A stretch of 64,000 nt of DNA from Phaeobacter sp. QD34_24 (GTDB taxonomy: Bacteria > Pseudomonadota > Alphaproteobacteria > Rhodobacterales > Rhodobacteraceae), in assembly GCF_028890115.1 (NCBI RefSeq), contig NZ_JARCJD010000019.1, positions 1 through 64,000 of the forward strand, read 5' to 3'. The notes below the pieces were generated by a model. It was not told where the DNA came from. It did no database searches and saw nothing but the letters and a program-made list of their open reading frames with translations. Position numbers and translations under genes: made by a program. Positions 49,667 through 56,390 of this stretch are shown piece by piece (position 1 is the stretch's first letter; every line of letters starts with the position of its first letter).

Positions 49667-51451
49667 TCAGTTCGAGGTGAGGGTTATATCAGTCAGCGGT
49701 GCGGGTTCAATGTGCGGACGCAGCCCCAGCAGCGGCGCGATGCGTTTCACCATCTCGGCCGCAACAGGTACCGCAGTCCAGCCTGCGGTGCGGCGCTCTT
49801 CGTCGTAAGCGATGACCGAGGGTTCATCCAGGGTCACAACCAGCACGTATTTTGGATCATCCGAGGGGAAGATCGAGGCAAAAGTGGCGATCACCTTGTC
49901 CTCATAATAGCCGCCGCGCGGCTTCGGCTTGTCGGCGGTGCCGGTCTTGCCGCCCACCTGGTAGCCGGGAACGCGGGCAAAGCTGGCGGTGCCTTCGGTC
50001 ACCACCCGGCGCAGCATGGTGCGCGCCGCCCTGGCGGCCTCATCCGACAGCACCCGCTCGCCATGTTGCGGCCCCTGCTGTTTCAGCACCGTGGGGTTCA
50101 CCTGAAAGCCGCCATTGGCGATGGCCGCATAGCCTGCCGCAAGATGCATCGGCGTGGTGGAGATGCCGTGACCATAGGAGATCGTCATGGCCGACAGCTC
50201 GGACCAGTTCTTCGGCGTGAGCGGCTGACCGCCACGGGCCTCGACGATCTCGAAGGGGGTCGGTTCAAGCATGCCCAGGCGCGCCAGGAAGTCCTTTTGC
50301 CGCGCCACCCCGATCTGCTGCGCCAGCCGCGCGGTGCCGATGTTCGAGGATTTCTCGATGATCTCGCTCACCGTCATTTCGTTGCCGTAGTTGCGGAAAT
50401 CCTTGATCGAGAACTTCCCCCAGCGCAGCGGGCCACGGGTGTCGATCACCGTATCAGGCGTCACCAGCCCCAGATCCATCGCCTGGGCTGCGGTGAAGAT
50501 CTTGAAGGTGGAGCCCAGTTCATAGACCCCCTGCACCGCCCGGTTGAACAGCGGGCTGACCGAGGGATCAAAGCCAGTGGTGGGCGGGCGCGGGCGTTCG
50601 TTGGGGTCGAAATCCGGCAGCGAAACCACCGAGATCACCTCGCCCGTATGCACATCCATCAGAATCGAGGTGGCGCCCTTGGCATTCATCAGCTGCATGC
50701 CGCCATCCAGCACCCGCTCGGCGGCGGCCTGTACGGTCAGATCCAGCGACAGCTGCAAGGGCCTGTGCCCATTGCCGGGGTCGCGCAGGTAGGCATCATA
50801 ATGCTTCTCAACACCGGCCACACCGATCACCTCGGCCGCCGAAACGCCTTCCTTGCCGAAACCGGCGCCGCCCAGCACATGGGCGGCCACGCTGCCATTG
50901 GGATATAGACGCATCTCGCGCGGGCCGAACAACAGCCCCGGATCGCCGATGTCATGCACCGCCTGTTTCTGCTCGGGGCTGATTTTCTTCTTGATCCACA
51001 GGAACTTCCGCTTTCCGTTGAAGTCCTCGATCAATTGTTCCCGATCCAGGTCCGGGAATATCTCGGCCAGGCGCGTGGCAGCGCCTTCCGGATCGATCAT
51101 CTGCGGCGGCTGCGCATAAAGAGAATGGGTTTCGAAATTGGTCGCCAGGATCCGGCCCTTCCGGTCCACGATATCGGCCCGCTGCGCCGCGATGGCACTG
51201 CCCGCAACCGAGGCGACAGGTTCGCTTGGCTCCGAGGTCGCAAGCAGGCCCATGCGTCCGATCACCGCCGTATAGGCACAAAGGAAGAAGATCCCCAGCA
51301 CCAGCAGGCGCCCTTCGGCGCGCTGACGGGCCTTGGCCTGCATGTCCTCGTGGCGCAGGCGGATATTCTCCTGCTCGATCGCATCCGGGTTCTGCCCCTT
51401 GGCACGGGCGTTCAGAATGCGGGCCAGAGGGCGCAGCGGCGTGCGGATCAT
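49667..51451 (-). CDS. ftsI: Peptidoglycan D,D-transpeptidase FtsI (PBP3)
   Basis: 594 aa. One N-terminal membrane helix (about 48-68, LLVLGIFFLCAYTAVIGRMGLL), a PBP dimer domain, and a transpeptidase domain with YELGSTFKIFTAAQAM (SxxK), EKSSNIGTARLA (SxN) and QVGGKTGTADKPKPRGG (KTG). It cross-links septal peptidoglycan with FtsW. The start overlaps the ftsL stop by four bases (ATGA). Confidence 0.96.
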   Translation of the reverse strand: MIRTPLRPLARILNARAKGQNPDAIEQENIRLRHEDMQAKARQRAEGRLLVLGIFFLCAYTAVIGRMGLLATSEPSEPVASVAGSAIAAQRADIVDRKGRILATNFETHSLYAQPPQMIDPEGAATRLAEIFPDLDREQLIEDFNGKRKFLWIKKKISPEQKQAVHDIGDPGLLFGPREMRLYPNGSVAAHVLGGAGFGKEGVSAAEVIGVAGVEKHYDAYLRDPGNGHRPLQLSLDLTVQAAAERVLDGGMQLMNAKGATSILMDVHTGEVISVVSLPDFDPNERPRPPTTGFDPSVSPLFNRAVQGVYELGSTFKIFTAAQAMDLGLVTPDTVIDTRGPLRWGKFSIKDFRNYGNEMTVSEIIEKSSNIGTARLAQQIGVARQKDFLARLGMLEPTPFEIVEARGGQPLTPKNWSELSAMTISYGHGISTTPMHLAAGYAAIANGGFQVNPTVLKQQGPQHGERVLSDEAARAARTMLRRVVTEGTASFARVPGYQVGGKTGTADKPKPRGGYYEDKVIATFASIFPSDDPKYVLVVTLDEPSVIAYDEERRTAGWTAVPVAAEMVKRIAPLLGLRPHIEPAPLTDITLTSN

Positions 51452-51810
51452 GGCTGCGCCCCCCCGCCGGAGGTGGCATTGAGACCCGAGACATCGACGC
51501 CATCGGTGATTTCAAGCTCGGGGACGCGCGGATAGGCCACCTCGTCCACGCGACCGAATTGGTCCGGGCGCAGCGGCAACAGACCGAGGCTGGCAAAATT
51601 CAGCTCGGCCAGATCGATCAGCCGGTCGGGACGGTTGAGATAGGCCCATTCGGCGCGCAGAACCCCCAGACGCACCTGCGCGGCGCCGATCTGGCCCTGC
51701 AGCTCGCGGGTTTCCTTCAGCACCTGCTGGGTGGCGTAATTCTCGCGGTAGGCCCAGAAGGCCAGGCCAAAGACCGCCAGGGCGGTGACGGCGTACAAAA
51801 GCGTTTTCAT
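51448..51810 (-). CDS. ftsL: Cell division protein FtsL
   Basis: 120 aa bitopic protein: one N-terminal membrane helix (about 3-22, [20 protein letters not shown]), a short periplasmic coiled coil (about 25-55, [37 protein letters not shown]), and a polar C-terminal part. The W-x-x-L-x-x-P-x-R-L pattern is typical. It overlaps rsmH and ftsI by four bases on each side, so the three are tightly coupled. Confidence 0.93.
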   Translation of the reverse strand: MKTLLYAVTALAVFGLAFWAYRENYATQQVLKETRELQGQIGAAQVRLGVLRAEWAYLNRPDRLIDLAELNFASLGLLPLRPDQFGRVDEVAYPRVPELEITDGVDVSGLNATSGGGAQP

Positions 51811-52799
51811 CTGCGCGCCTCCTTCAGCTGCGGCATGCCCAATTCCCGCGCCGTGATCGCGACCGGCGCCGCATCGGTGCGCCGCCCCACCCTGAGCCGG
51901 GCCGAGCGGGAGCGGGGATTCTCTGCAAGCTCCTGCTCATCCGGCCCCACCGCCTTTCGGGTGACGATCTCGAACTGCGCCGGGGCTTCTTCGATCTCGG
52001 GCGCATAGCGATTGGCGCGCCCGGTCTTGCCCGCGCGGTGCTGGAAAAAGCGTTTGACCATGCGATCCTCGACCGAATGAAAGGTCACGACAGCCAATAG
52101 ACCGCCGGGTTTCAGCGCCCGTTCGGCGGCCAGAAGCCCCTGGAACAGCTCATCATATTCGGCATTCACCGCGATACGCAGCGCCTGAAAGCTGCGGGTG
52201 GCGGGATGGGATTGCCCCGGCTTGGGGCGCGGCAGGCAGGATTCCACGATCCCGGCCAGTTGCAGCGTGGTGGTGATCGGCTCAACAGCCCGCGCCTTGA
52301 CGATGGCCCGGGCAATGCGGCGGCTGGCGCGTTCCTCGCCATAATGAAACAGGATATCGGCCAGCTCTTCCTCGCTCAGCTCCGCGACCAGATCGGCCGC
52401 CGATGGACCATCCTGCGACATCCGCATATCAAGCGGGCCGTCCTTCATGAAGGAAAAGCCACGTTCGGCCAGGTCCAGCTGCATCGAGGACACCCCGAGA
52501 TCCAGCACCACGCCATCAAGGCCTTCCGCATATTCGTCCATGCGGGAGAACACACCCTGCTGCTGCACCAACCGGTCGCCGTAATCATCGGCCCAGGATT
52601 TCGCCAATTCAAAGGCCAGCGGATCGCGATCCACCGCGATCACCTGATCGGCGCCTGCATCCAGCAGCGCCCGCGTATAGCCACCCGCACCGAAAGTGCC
52701 ATCCAGCCAACGCCCGGAGACCGGGGCCACCGCCTTCAAGAGCGGACGCAGGAGAACAGGAATATGGGGACCGGAAACATTGGGCTGCTCCGTCGTCAT
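51807..52799 (-). CDS. rsmH: 16S rRNA (cytosine(1402)-N(4))-methyltransferase
   Basis: 330 aa SAM-dependent methyltransferase (MraW). [38 protein letters not shown] (SAM motif I), [61 protein letters not shown], and [18 protein letters not shown]. It modifies C1402 of 16S rRNA. It starts three bases after mraZ, as in most dcw clusters. Confidence 0.97.
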   Translation of the reverse strand: MTTEQPNVSGPHIPVLLRPLLKAVAPVSGRWLDGTFGAGGYTRALLDAGADQVIAVDRDPLAFELAKSWADDYGDRLVQQQGVFSRMDEYAEGLDGVVLDLGVSSMQLDLAERGFSFMKDGPLDMRMSQDGPSAADLVAELSEEELADILFHYGEERASRRIARAIVKARAVEPITTTLQLAGIVESCLPRPKPGQSHPATRSFQALRIAVNAEYDELFQGLLAAERALKPGGLLAVVTFHSVEDRMVKRFFQHRAGKTGRANRYAPEIEEAPAQFEIVTRKAVGPDEQELAENPRSRSARLRVGRRTDAAPVAITARELGMPQLKEARR

Positions 52800-52802
52800 A
52801 CC

Positions 52803-53309
52803 TTAGTGCCCCCCGGCGCCATCAAGGAATTGCAGCGGATCGAAGTCCTCCGGCAGATCCGCCATCAGCTTCTCTGCTTCGGCCATCTCCACCTCTTCAT
52901 AGGTCTGCGGCTTCCAGATCTGGAACGTATCGCCCGAGGCGATGAAAAAGGCCTCGCCCTCCAGCCCGATTTTGTTACGCAGCTTGGCGGGCAGGACCAG
53001 GCGGCCGGTCTCATCCACCGTGGTGGGCAGGGATTGGCCGTTGAACATGCGCTCCAGGATCTTGCGCTCCCGCGAGCCGCGCGGCAGGGCCGCGATCTTG
53101 GCGTCGACCTCGTCGATTGCTTCCATTGTATAGCATTCAAGGAACTTGCGGCGATCATCACCGTAGACGATCACCAATTCGGGGTTGTCTCCGGTCTGCT
53201 GCCAGTTGGGATCGCTTGCCTCCAGAACACGGCGAAAGGAGGCCGGTATCGACACCCGCCCCTTGCTGTCCACCTTGTGGTGGCTTTCGCCTCTGAACCT
53301 GCGGCCCAA
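52803..53309 (-). CDS. mraZ: Transcriptional regulator MraZ (TTG start)
   Basis: 168 aa. Two SpoVT/AbrB-like halves, each with the family D-x-x-x-R motif: DSKGRVSIPASFRRVLEA and DETGRLVLPAKLRNKIGL. MraZ binds repeated G-triplet sites at the head of dcw operons. An open frame runs to 53570, but similarity begins at GRRFRGESHHKVDSKGR. There is no ATG or GTG there; the fitting codon is TTG at 53309, with AGGGA about nine to eleven bases upstream. Weak initiation fits an autoregulator made in small amounts. Its own leader (53355-53566) carries G-triplet repeats. Confidence 0.92.
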   Translation of the reverse strand: MGRRFRGESHHKVDSKGRVSIPASFRRVLEASDPNWQQTGDNPELVIVYGDDRRKFLECYTMEAIDEVDAKIAALPRGSRERKILERMFNGQSLPTTVDETGRLVLPAKLRNKIGLEGEAFFIASGDTFQIWKPQTYEEVEMAEAEKLMADLPEDFDPLQFLDGAGGH

Positions 53310-53353
53310 ATTATCGTCCCTTTTTCGCGTCCCTCGCGGTGTGCCGACCCCCG

Positions 53354-53398
53354 AAAGTAAAAGGGGCGGGTTGATCTGCTGCCACTGATCAACCCGCC
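53354..53398 (-). terminator. Terminator-like hairpin in the mraZ leader (UpsM-type)
   Basis: A perfect 12-bp stem (53365-53376 with 53387-53398), 10-base loop, followed on the minus strand by CCTTTTACTTT. It lies 45-90 bases upstream of the mraZ TTG start, inside the leader, so it would end a leader RNA before the operon. Confidence 0.82.
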
Positions 53399-53566
53399 GC
53401 CTTGTCCCGCCGTGCGGGGTGTCCGACTGCGCGCGCCACCTGGGGGGATGTCTGCTCGCCCGCGCGCCGGATCTCTTTGTTCGAGGAAAGCGAAGGCCTG
53501 TATGAAACCTGCTTGTCTTGTTTTGCCTGGGGTCGTTTGGCGCCCCGTCCTTGCTCTCGTTCGATG
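53355..53566 (-). ncRNA. UpsM-like leader sRNA upstream of mraZ
   Basis: Inferred RNA from a predicted start near 53566 to the hairpin ending near 53355, about 210 nt. In Rhodobacter sphaeroides the dcw cluster has an unusually long 5' leader that yields the abundant ~206-nt sRNA UpsM by partial Rho-independent termination (established). Here the promoter position, length, hairpin and gene order agree; I cannot compare primary sequence. The 86-codon minus-strand frame 53389-53649 across it is not convincing as a gene. The ends are estimates. Confidence 0.65.
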
Positions 53567-53572
53567 ACAAAA

Positions 53573-53602
53573 GGGATACTATGGGAAATCAGGGTACGGC
53601 AA
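53573..53602 (-). promoter_or_regulatory. Candidate dcw promoter with G-triplet (MraZ-type) repeats
   Basis: On the minus strand TTGCCG (53602-53597) and TATCCC (53578-53573) are separated by 18 bases. Between and over them, three GGG triplets on the plus strand (53573-53575, 53583-53585, 53592-53594) are spaced 10 and 9 bases, start to start. MraZ of E. coli binds GGG-containing repeats with ~10-base periodicity overlapping its promoter, so autorepression is plausible here. Confidence 0.5.
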
Positions 53603-53654
53603 TAGGTTTCTTCACGAGACCGTGGGAGAATCCGGGTTAACACGGGCAATTCTT

Positions 53655-53671
53655 GTTAAGACTCTATTAAC
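53655..53671. promoter_or_regulatory. CtrA-type box with internal GANTC site
   Basis: GTTAA-N7-TTAAC at 53655-53671 matches the CtrA consensus TTAA-N7-TTAAC on both strands. Its spacer contains GACTC, a CcrM methylation site (GANTC). It lies ~55 bases upstream of the candidate -35 element of the dcw leader. Confidence 0.5.
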
Positions 53672-54181
53672 CTCTATAAATGATGCAGCTTAAATTGCGG
53701 GTATTTTTCAGATTGTAACTACATCTAGTGGTTCGCGATCTCCCCCTAGAGCACCCATAGTTTCCCAGAAAAAATTCAGCATCTTTTTTTTGCCACATAA
53801 TATTCACGATATGTTCCGAGGCTCGGCGCCGGTGACCGCCGGAATCCTGTCAGTCCACACCTGAATTCACGCGGAGATGAGCCTCCGTGATTCGGAATCG
53901 CCAAGTATCAAGACAGCGCCGCCCATGCTTTCCCATGGAGCGATCTCGGACCGATCAAATGTGATGGGCCGAGATATCCCACACCATCCCAAAGCCCCAG
54001 CAAACCGCTCTGGCGAGGCCATGCAACGAGACCACGCCCAGAAGGCGGCGCCCCGCACAAAGACGCGCCTGCCCCATGGGACACGCAGCCTGCACCGCGC
54101 GCACTGGACGCAGGCGGTCAGGCCGGTCGCAATATCTGGTTCAATAACGGGACGGGACGGTATGGGACGGGACGGCGCGGC
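53672..54181. other. Intergenic region between dcw leader and apbC
   Basis: 510 bases without a supported gene; frames in it (53867-54058 minus, 53877-54227 plus) lack coding character. The first part is AT-rich. GANTC sites occur at 53842, 53889 and 53895. Near the apbC stop two copies of a 12-base GGGACGGGACGG unit (54149-54160, 54164-54175) are separated by TAT. The RNase P RNA signature was looked for and is absent. Confidence 0.5.
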
Positions 54182-55255
54182 TCAGGCCATGCCGCCGCGC
54201 ACCAGCCCCTCGGCGATCTGGCCATAAGCCTGCGCCATGGCGCCCTCACCGGCCGCCACCGGGGTGCCGCCATCCGCAGCCAGCCGCGTTTCCAGATCGA
54301 TCGGCAGCATACCCAAGAGCGGCAGGCCCAAGCGCTTGGCCTCGGCGGCGGCACCGCCGTGACCGAAGATATGATGCTCTCCGCCGCAGTCGGGACAGGT
54401 GAAAAAGGACATGTTCTCGATCAACCCCAGAACCGGGATCTTCAGCTGCTCGAACATGTTCAGCGCCTTGCGCGCATCCAGCAGCGCCACATCCTGGGGC
54501 GTGCTGACCACGATGGCCCCGCTGAGCTCTGCCTTAGTGCACAGCGTCAGCTGCACATCCCCGGTGCCCGGCGGCAGATCCACGATGAGCACGTCCAGCT
54601 CTCCCCAGTCCACCTGCCCCAGCATCTGCTGCAACGCGCCCATCAACATGGGACCGCGCCAGATCACCGCCTTTTCCTCTTCCACCATCAGGCCGATGGA
54701 CATCACCGTGACCCCATGGGCCTGAAGCGGGGTGATCCGCTTGCCGTCCGGGCTGGAGGGCTTCCCACTCACCCCCATCATGCGCGGCTGGCTGGGGCCA
54801 TATATATCTGCATCCAGCAGGCCAACCTTGCGACCCTGCCGGGCCAGCGCCACCGCAAGATTGGCACTGACGGTGGATTTCCCGACGCCGCCCTTGCCCG
54901 AGGCCACAGCGAGAATGCGCGCCACGCCCTCAGGCTTGATCGGCCCCTGTTGCGGCTTTGGATGCCCCCCAAGTTTAAGACTGGGTGCCGACTGACCGGC
55001 CTGGGCTGGCCCATGGGCCGTCAAGGCGGCACTGACGGTATCCACGCCCTCCAACGCCAGAACCGCAGCTTCGGCCGCGCGGCGCAGGGGTTCCATATGC
55101 TGGGCGATGGCCGGGCTTGGCGCTTCGATCACAAACCGAACCTGAGCACCGTCAATGGTGAGCGCACGCAGCATGTCCCGCGACACCAGCGTTCCGCCAT
55201 CCGGCAAGGCCAGACGCTCAAGTGCTGCAAGAATCTGATCACGTGTCACCGGCAT
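54182..55255 (-). CDS. apbC: Mrp/NBP35 family Fe-S cluster carrier ATPase (ApbC)
   Basis: 357 aa. N-terminal DUF59/MIP18-like domain (about 1-85), linker, then a deviant Walker [70 protein letters not shown], and the Cys pair in [19 protein letters not shown] that binds the bridging Fe-S cluster. It loads Fe-S clusters onto apoproteins in the cytosol. The frame opens at 55393; the ATG at 55255 with GAGGGAAGA upstream fits the family. Confidence 0.95.
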   Translation of the reverse strand: MPVTRDQILAALERLALPDGGTLVSRDMLRALTIDGAQVRFVIEAPSPAIAQHMEPLRRAAEAAVLALEGVDTVSAALTAHGPAQAGQSAPSLKLGGHPKPQQGPIKPEGVARILAVASGKGGVGKSTVSANLAVALARQGRKVGLLDADIYGPSQPRMMGVSGKPSSPDGKRITPLQAHGVTVMSIGLMVEEEKAVIWRGPMLMGALQQMLGQVDWGELDVLIVDLPPGTGDVQLTLCTKAELSGAIVVSTPQDVALLDARKALNMFEQLKIPVLGLIENMSFFTCPDCGGEHHIFGHGGAAAEAKRLGLPLLGMLPIDLETRLAADGGTPVAAGEGAMAQAYGQIAEGLVRGGMA

Positions 55256-55582
55256 TATAGTCTTCCCTCTGTTTCCTGCCCCGGCCGAAGCCTCCACTGC
55301 ATATAGGCTCCGCCCACCCAGCCCAAGCGAAATTGCCGTGACGGCACCCTGCCGCAGCCGGACACAAGGCGCCCATTTTTCAAGCAACACCAAGGAAATA
55401 GGCCATTTTTGCAGCCATATTCCAGCACGTCAGGAAAAGACCCATGCAAATGCTGCATAGCAGAAATGCCGAGTCTGGGGATTGTGCACCTGCAGCATTT
55501 CCTTAAATTGGTGTTCAAGAAACGCCTTTACAGGCAACGACAGAACTACTGACCTAACTAGCAAGAGCTGAGGACCTGCCCG

Positions 55583-55801
55583 ATGGCCGCAGTAAACCAC
55601 ATCACCGCCCACAAGGGCACCCTGGCAGACACCGGTCTGGCCTTCCTGGACGCGTTGAAAGTGAAATTCGCACGCTACCGCGTCTATCGCGCAACCATCA
55701 ACGAGCTGTCTGCCCTGACCAACCGTGAACTGGCAGACCTGGGCTTGAACCGCTCGATGATCAAGCGCCTGGCCCTCCAGGCCGCCTACGAAAACGCATA
55801 A
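55583..55801 (+). CDS. DUF1127 small protein upstream of CCUCCUCCC-loop RNAs (CcaF1-like)
   Basis: 72 aa. The C-terminal half is a DUF1127 domain (FARYRVYRATINELSALTNRELADLGLNRSMIKRLALQAAYE) with the typical L-s-x-R-x-L-x-D-L-G/N-R core; the N-terminus is short and polar. GAGGA lies about ten bases before the ATG. In Rhodobacter sphaeroides a DUF1127 protein of this size (CcaF1) is co-transcribed with four CcsR sRNAs and binds RNA; the same arrangement follows here with no gap for another promoter. Stress-induced expression is expected from that relative, but I cannot see a clear heat-shock promoter. Confidence 0.92.
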   Translation: MAAVNHITAHKGTLADTGLAFLDALKVKFARYRVYRATINELSALTNRELADLGLNRSMIKRLALQAAYENA

Positions 55802-55807
55802 CCGAGA

Positions 55808-55884
55808 TCAGGTCCTTTTCTCCTCCTCCCTTAAGGGCCTGTAAATCGCGGTGACATCTTCCTCCTCCCTGATGTCACCGCACC
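55808..55884 (+). ncRNA. CcsR/cuckoo-type sRNA, unit 1
   Basis: Two hairpins. The first (55810-55817 with 55833-55840, one G-U) has loop TTCTCCTCCTCCCTT; the second (55848-55858 with 55871-55881, perfect 11 bp) has loop TTCCTCCTCCCT. It begins only ~7 bases after the DUF1127 stop, so it must be processed from that mRNA. Ends are estimates. Confidence 0.8.
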
Positions 55885-55909
55885 CCATACCGGGATCAAA
55901 CCCGGGATC

Positions 55910-55992
55910 TGATACACCGGGTCTCCTCCTCCCATTTGACCTGGTGTTGTTCAGAGCGGCGGCACCTCTCCTCCTCCCTGGTGTCGCCGCAC
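55910..55992 (+). ncRNA. CcsR/cuckoo-type sRNA, unit 2
   Basis: Two hairpins: 55914-55923 with 55938-55947 (loop TCCTCCTCCCATTT) and 55956-55966 with 55980-55990 (loop TCTCCTCCTCCCT), each with a G-U pair. The linker before it contains CCGGGATCAAACCCGG, a short extra hairpin, likely a processing spacer. Confidence 0.8.
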
Positions 55993-56018
55993 CTCATACC
56001 GGGATCAAACCCGGGATC

Positions 56019-56101
56019 TGATACATCCGGTCTCCTCCTCCCATTTGGCCGGATGTTGTTCAGAGCGGCGACACCTCTCCTCCTCCCTGGTGTCGTCGCA
56101 C
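56019..56101 (+). ncRNA. CcsR/cuckoo-type sRNA, unit 3
   Basis: Two hairpins: 56023-56032 with 56047-56056 (loop TCCTCCTCCCATTT) and 56065-56075 with 56089-56099 (loop TCTCCTCCTCCCT). Offset from unit 2 is exactly 109 bases. Stem bases differ from unit 2 but with compensatory or G-U changes, while loops are identical. Confidence 0.82.
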
Positions 56102-56127
56102 CTCATACCGGGATCAAATCCGGACGT

Positions 56128-56216
56128 TGATACATCGGGCCTCCTCCTCCCATTTGGCCGGATGTTGCAAAGAACGGCGGTGCCTCTCCTCCTCCCTGGC
56201 ACCGCCGTTTTCTTTT
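56128..56216 (+). ncRNA. CcsR/cuckoo-type sRNA, unit 4, with terminator
   Basis: First hairpin 56132-56141 with 56156-56165 (one mismatch, loop TCCTCCTCCCATTT). Second hairpin 56173-56184 with 56198-56209, a perfect 12-bp stem with loop TCTCCTCCTCCCT followed by TTCTTTT, which doubles as the Rho-independent terminator of the whole DUF1127-sRNA transcript. Confidence 0.82.
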
Positions 56217-56299
56217 CCAGAGACATGAACAGAGATTTCCGCGCCAGCGCTTCTGCCGCAGGCGTGGATTTTGCGCGTGTCGTTCTCGTCAGGGGAATG

Positions 56300-56365
56300 G
56301 CGCGGGGGCGCTGGCAGCAAAGCTGCCAGCGCCCCCGCGCCCGGATCGGATCGCAAAGCGATCCG
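56300..56365. repeat. Twin perfect palindromes with AAA loops
   Basis: Two adjacent hairpins: a perfect 19-bp stem (56300-56318 with 56322-56340) and an 8-bp stem (56347-56354 with 56358-56365), both with loop AAA on the plus strand. They lie between the sRNA terminator and the convergent uvrD stop. They look like REP-type intergenic palindromes or a 3'-end stabiliser; no T-tract follows. Confidence 0.7.
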
Positions 56366-56390
56366 ACCGCCTCTGCCTCAGATCACTATC

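Noticed and set aside
53389-53649. 86-codon minus-strand frame in the mraZ leader
   Set aside because: No ribosome site, low-complexity basic sequence, and it spans the promoter and terminator-like elements of the leader.
53400-54180. Possible RNase P RNA gene upstream of mraZ
   Set aside because: The conserved GAGGAAAGTCC-type 5' signature and the matching 3' part are absent on both strands.
53867-54227. Overlapping frames on both strands between dcw and apbC
   Set aside because: No ribosome sites, no motif, and no coding-like composition.
55850-56210. CRISPR-like tandem repeats
   Set aside because: Repeat period is ~109 bases, there are no short constant repeats with unique spacers, and each unit is a pair of hairpins.
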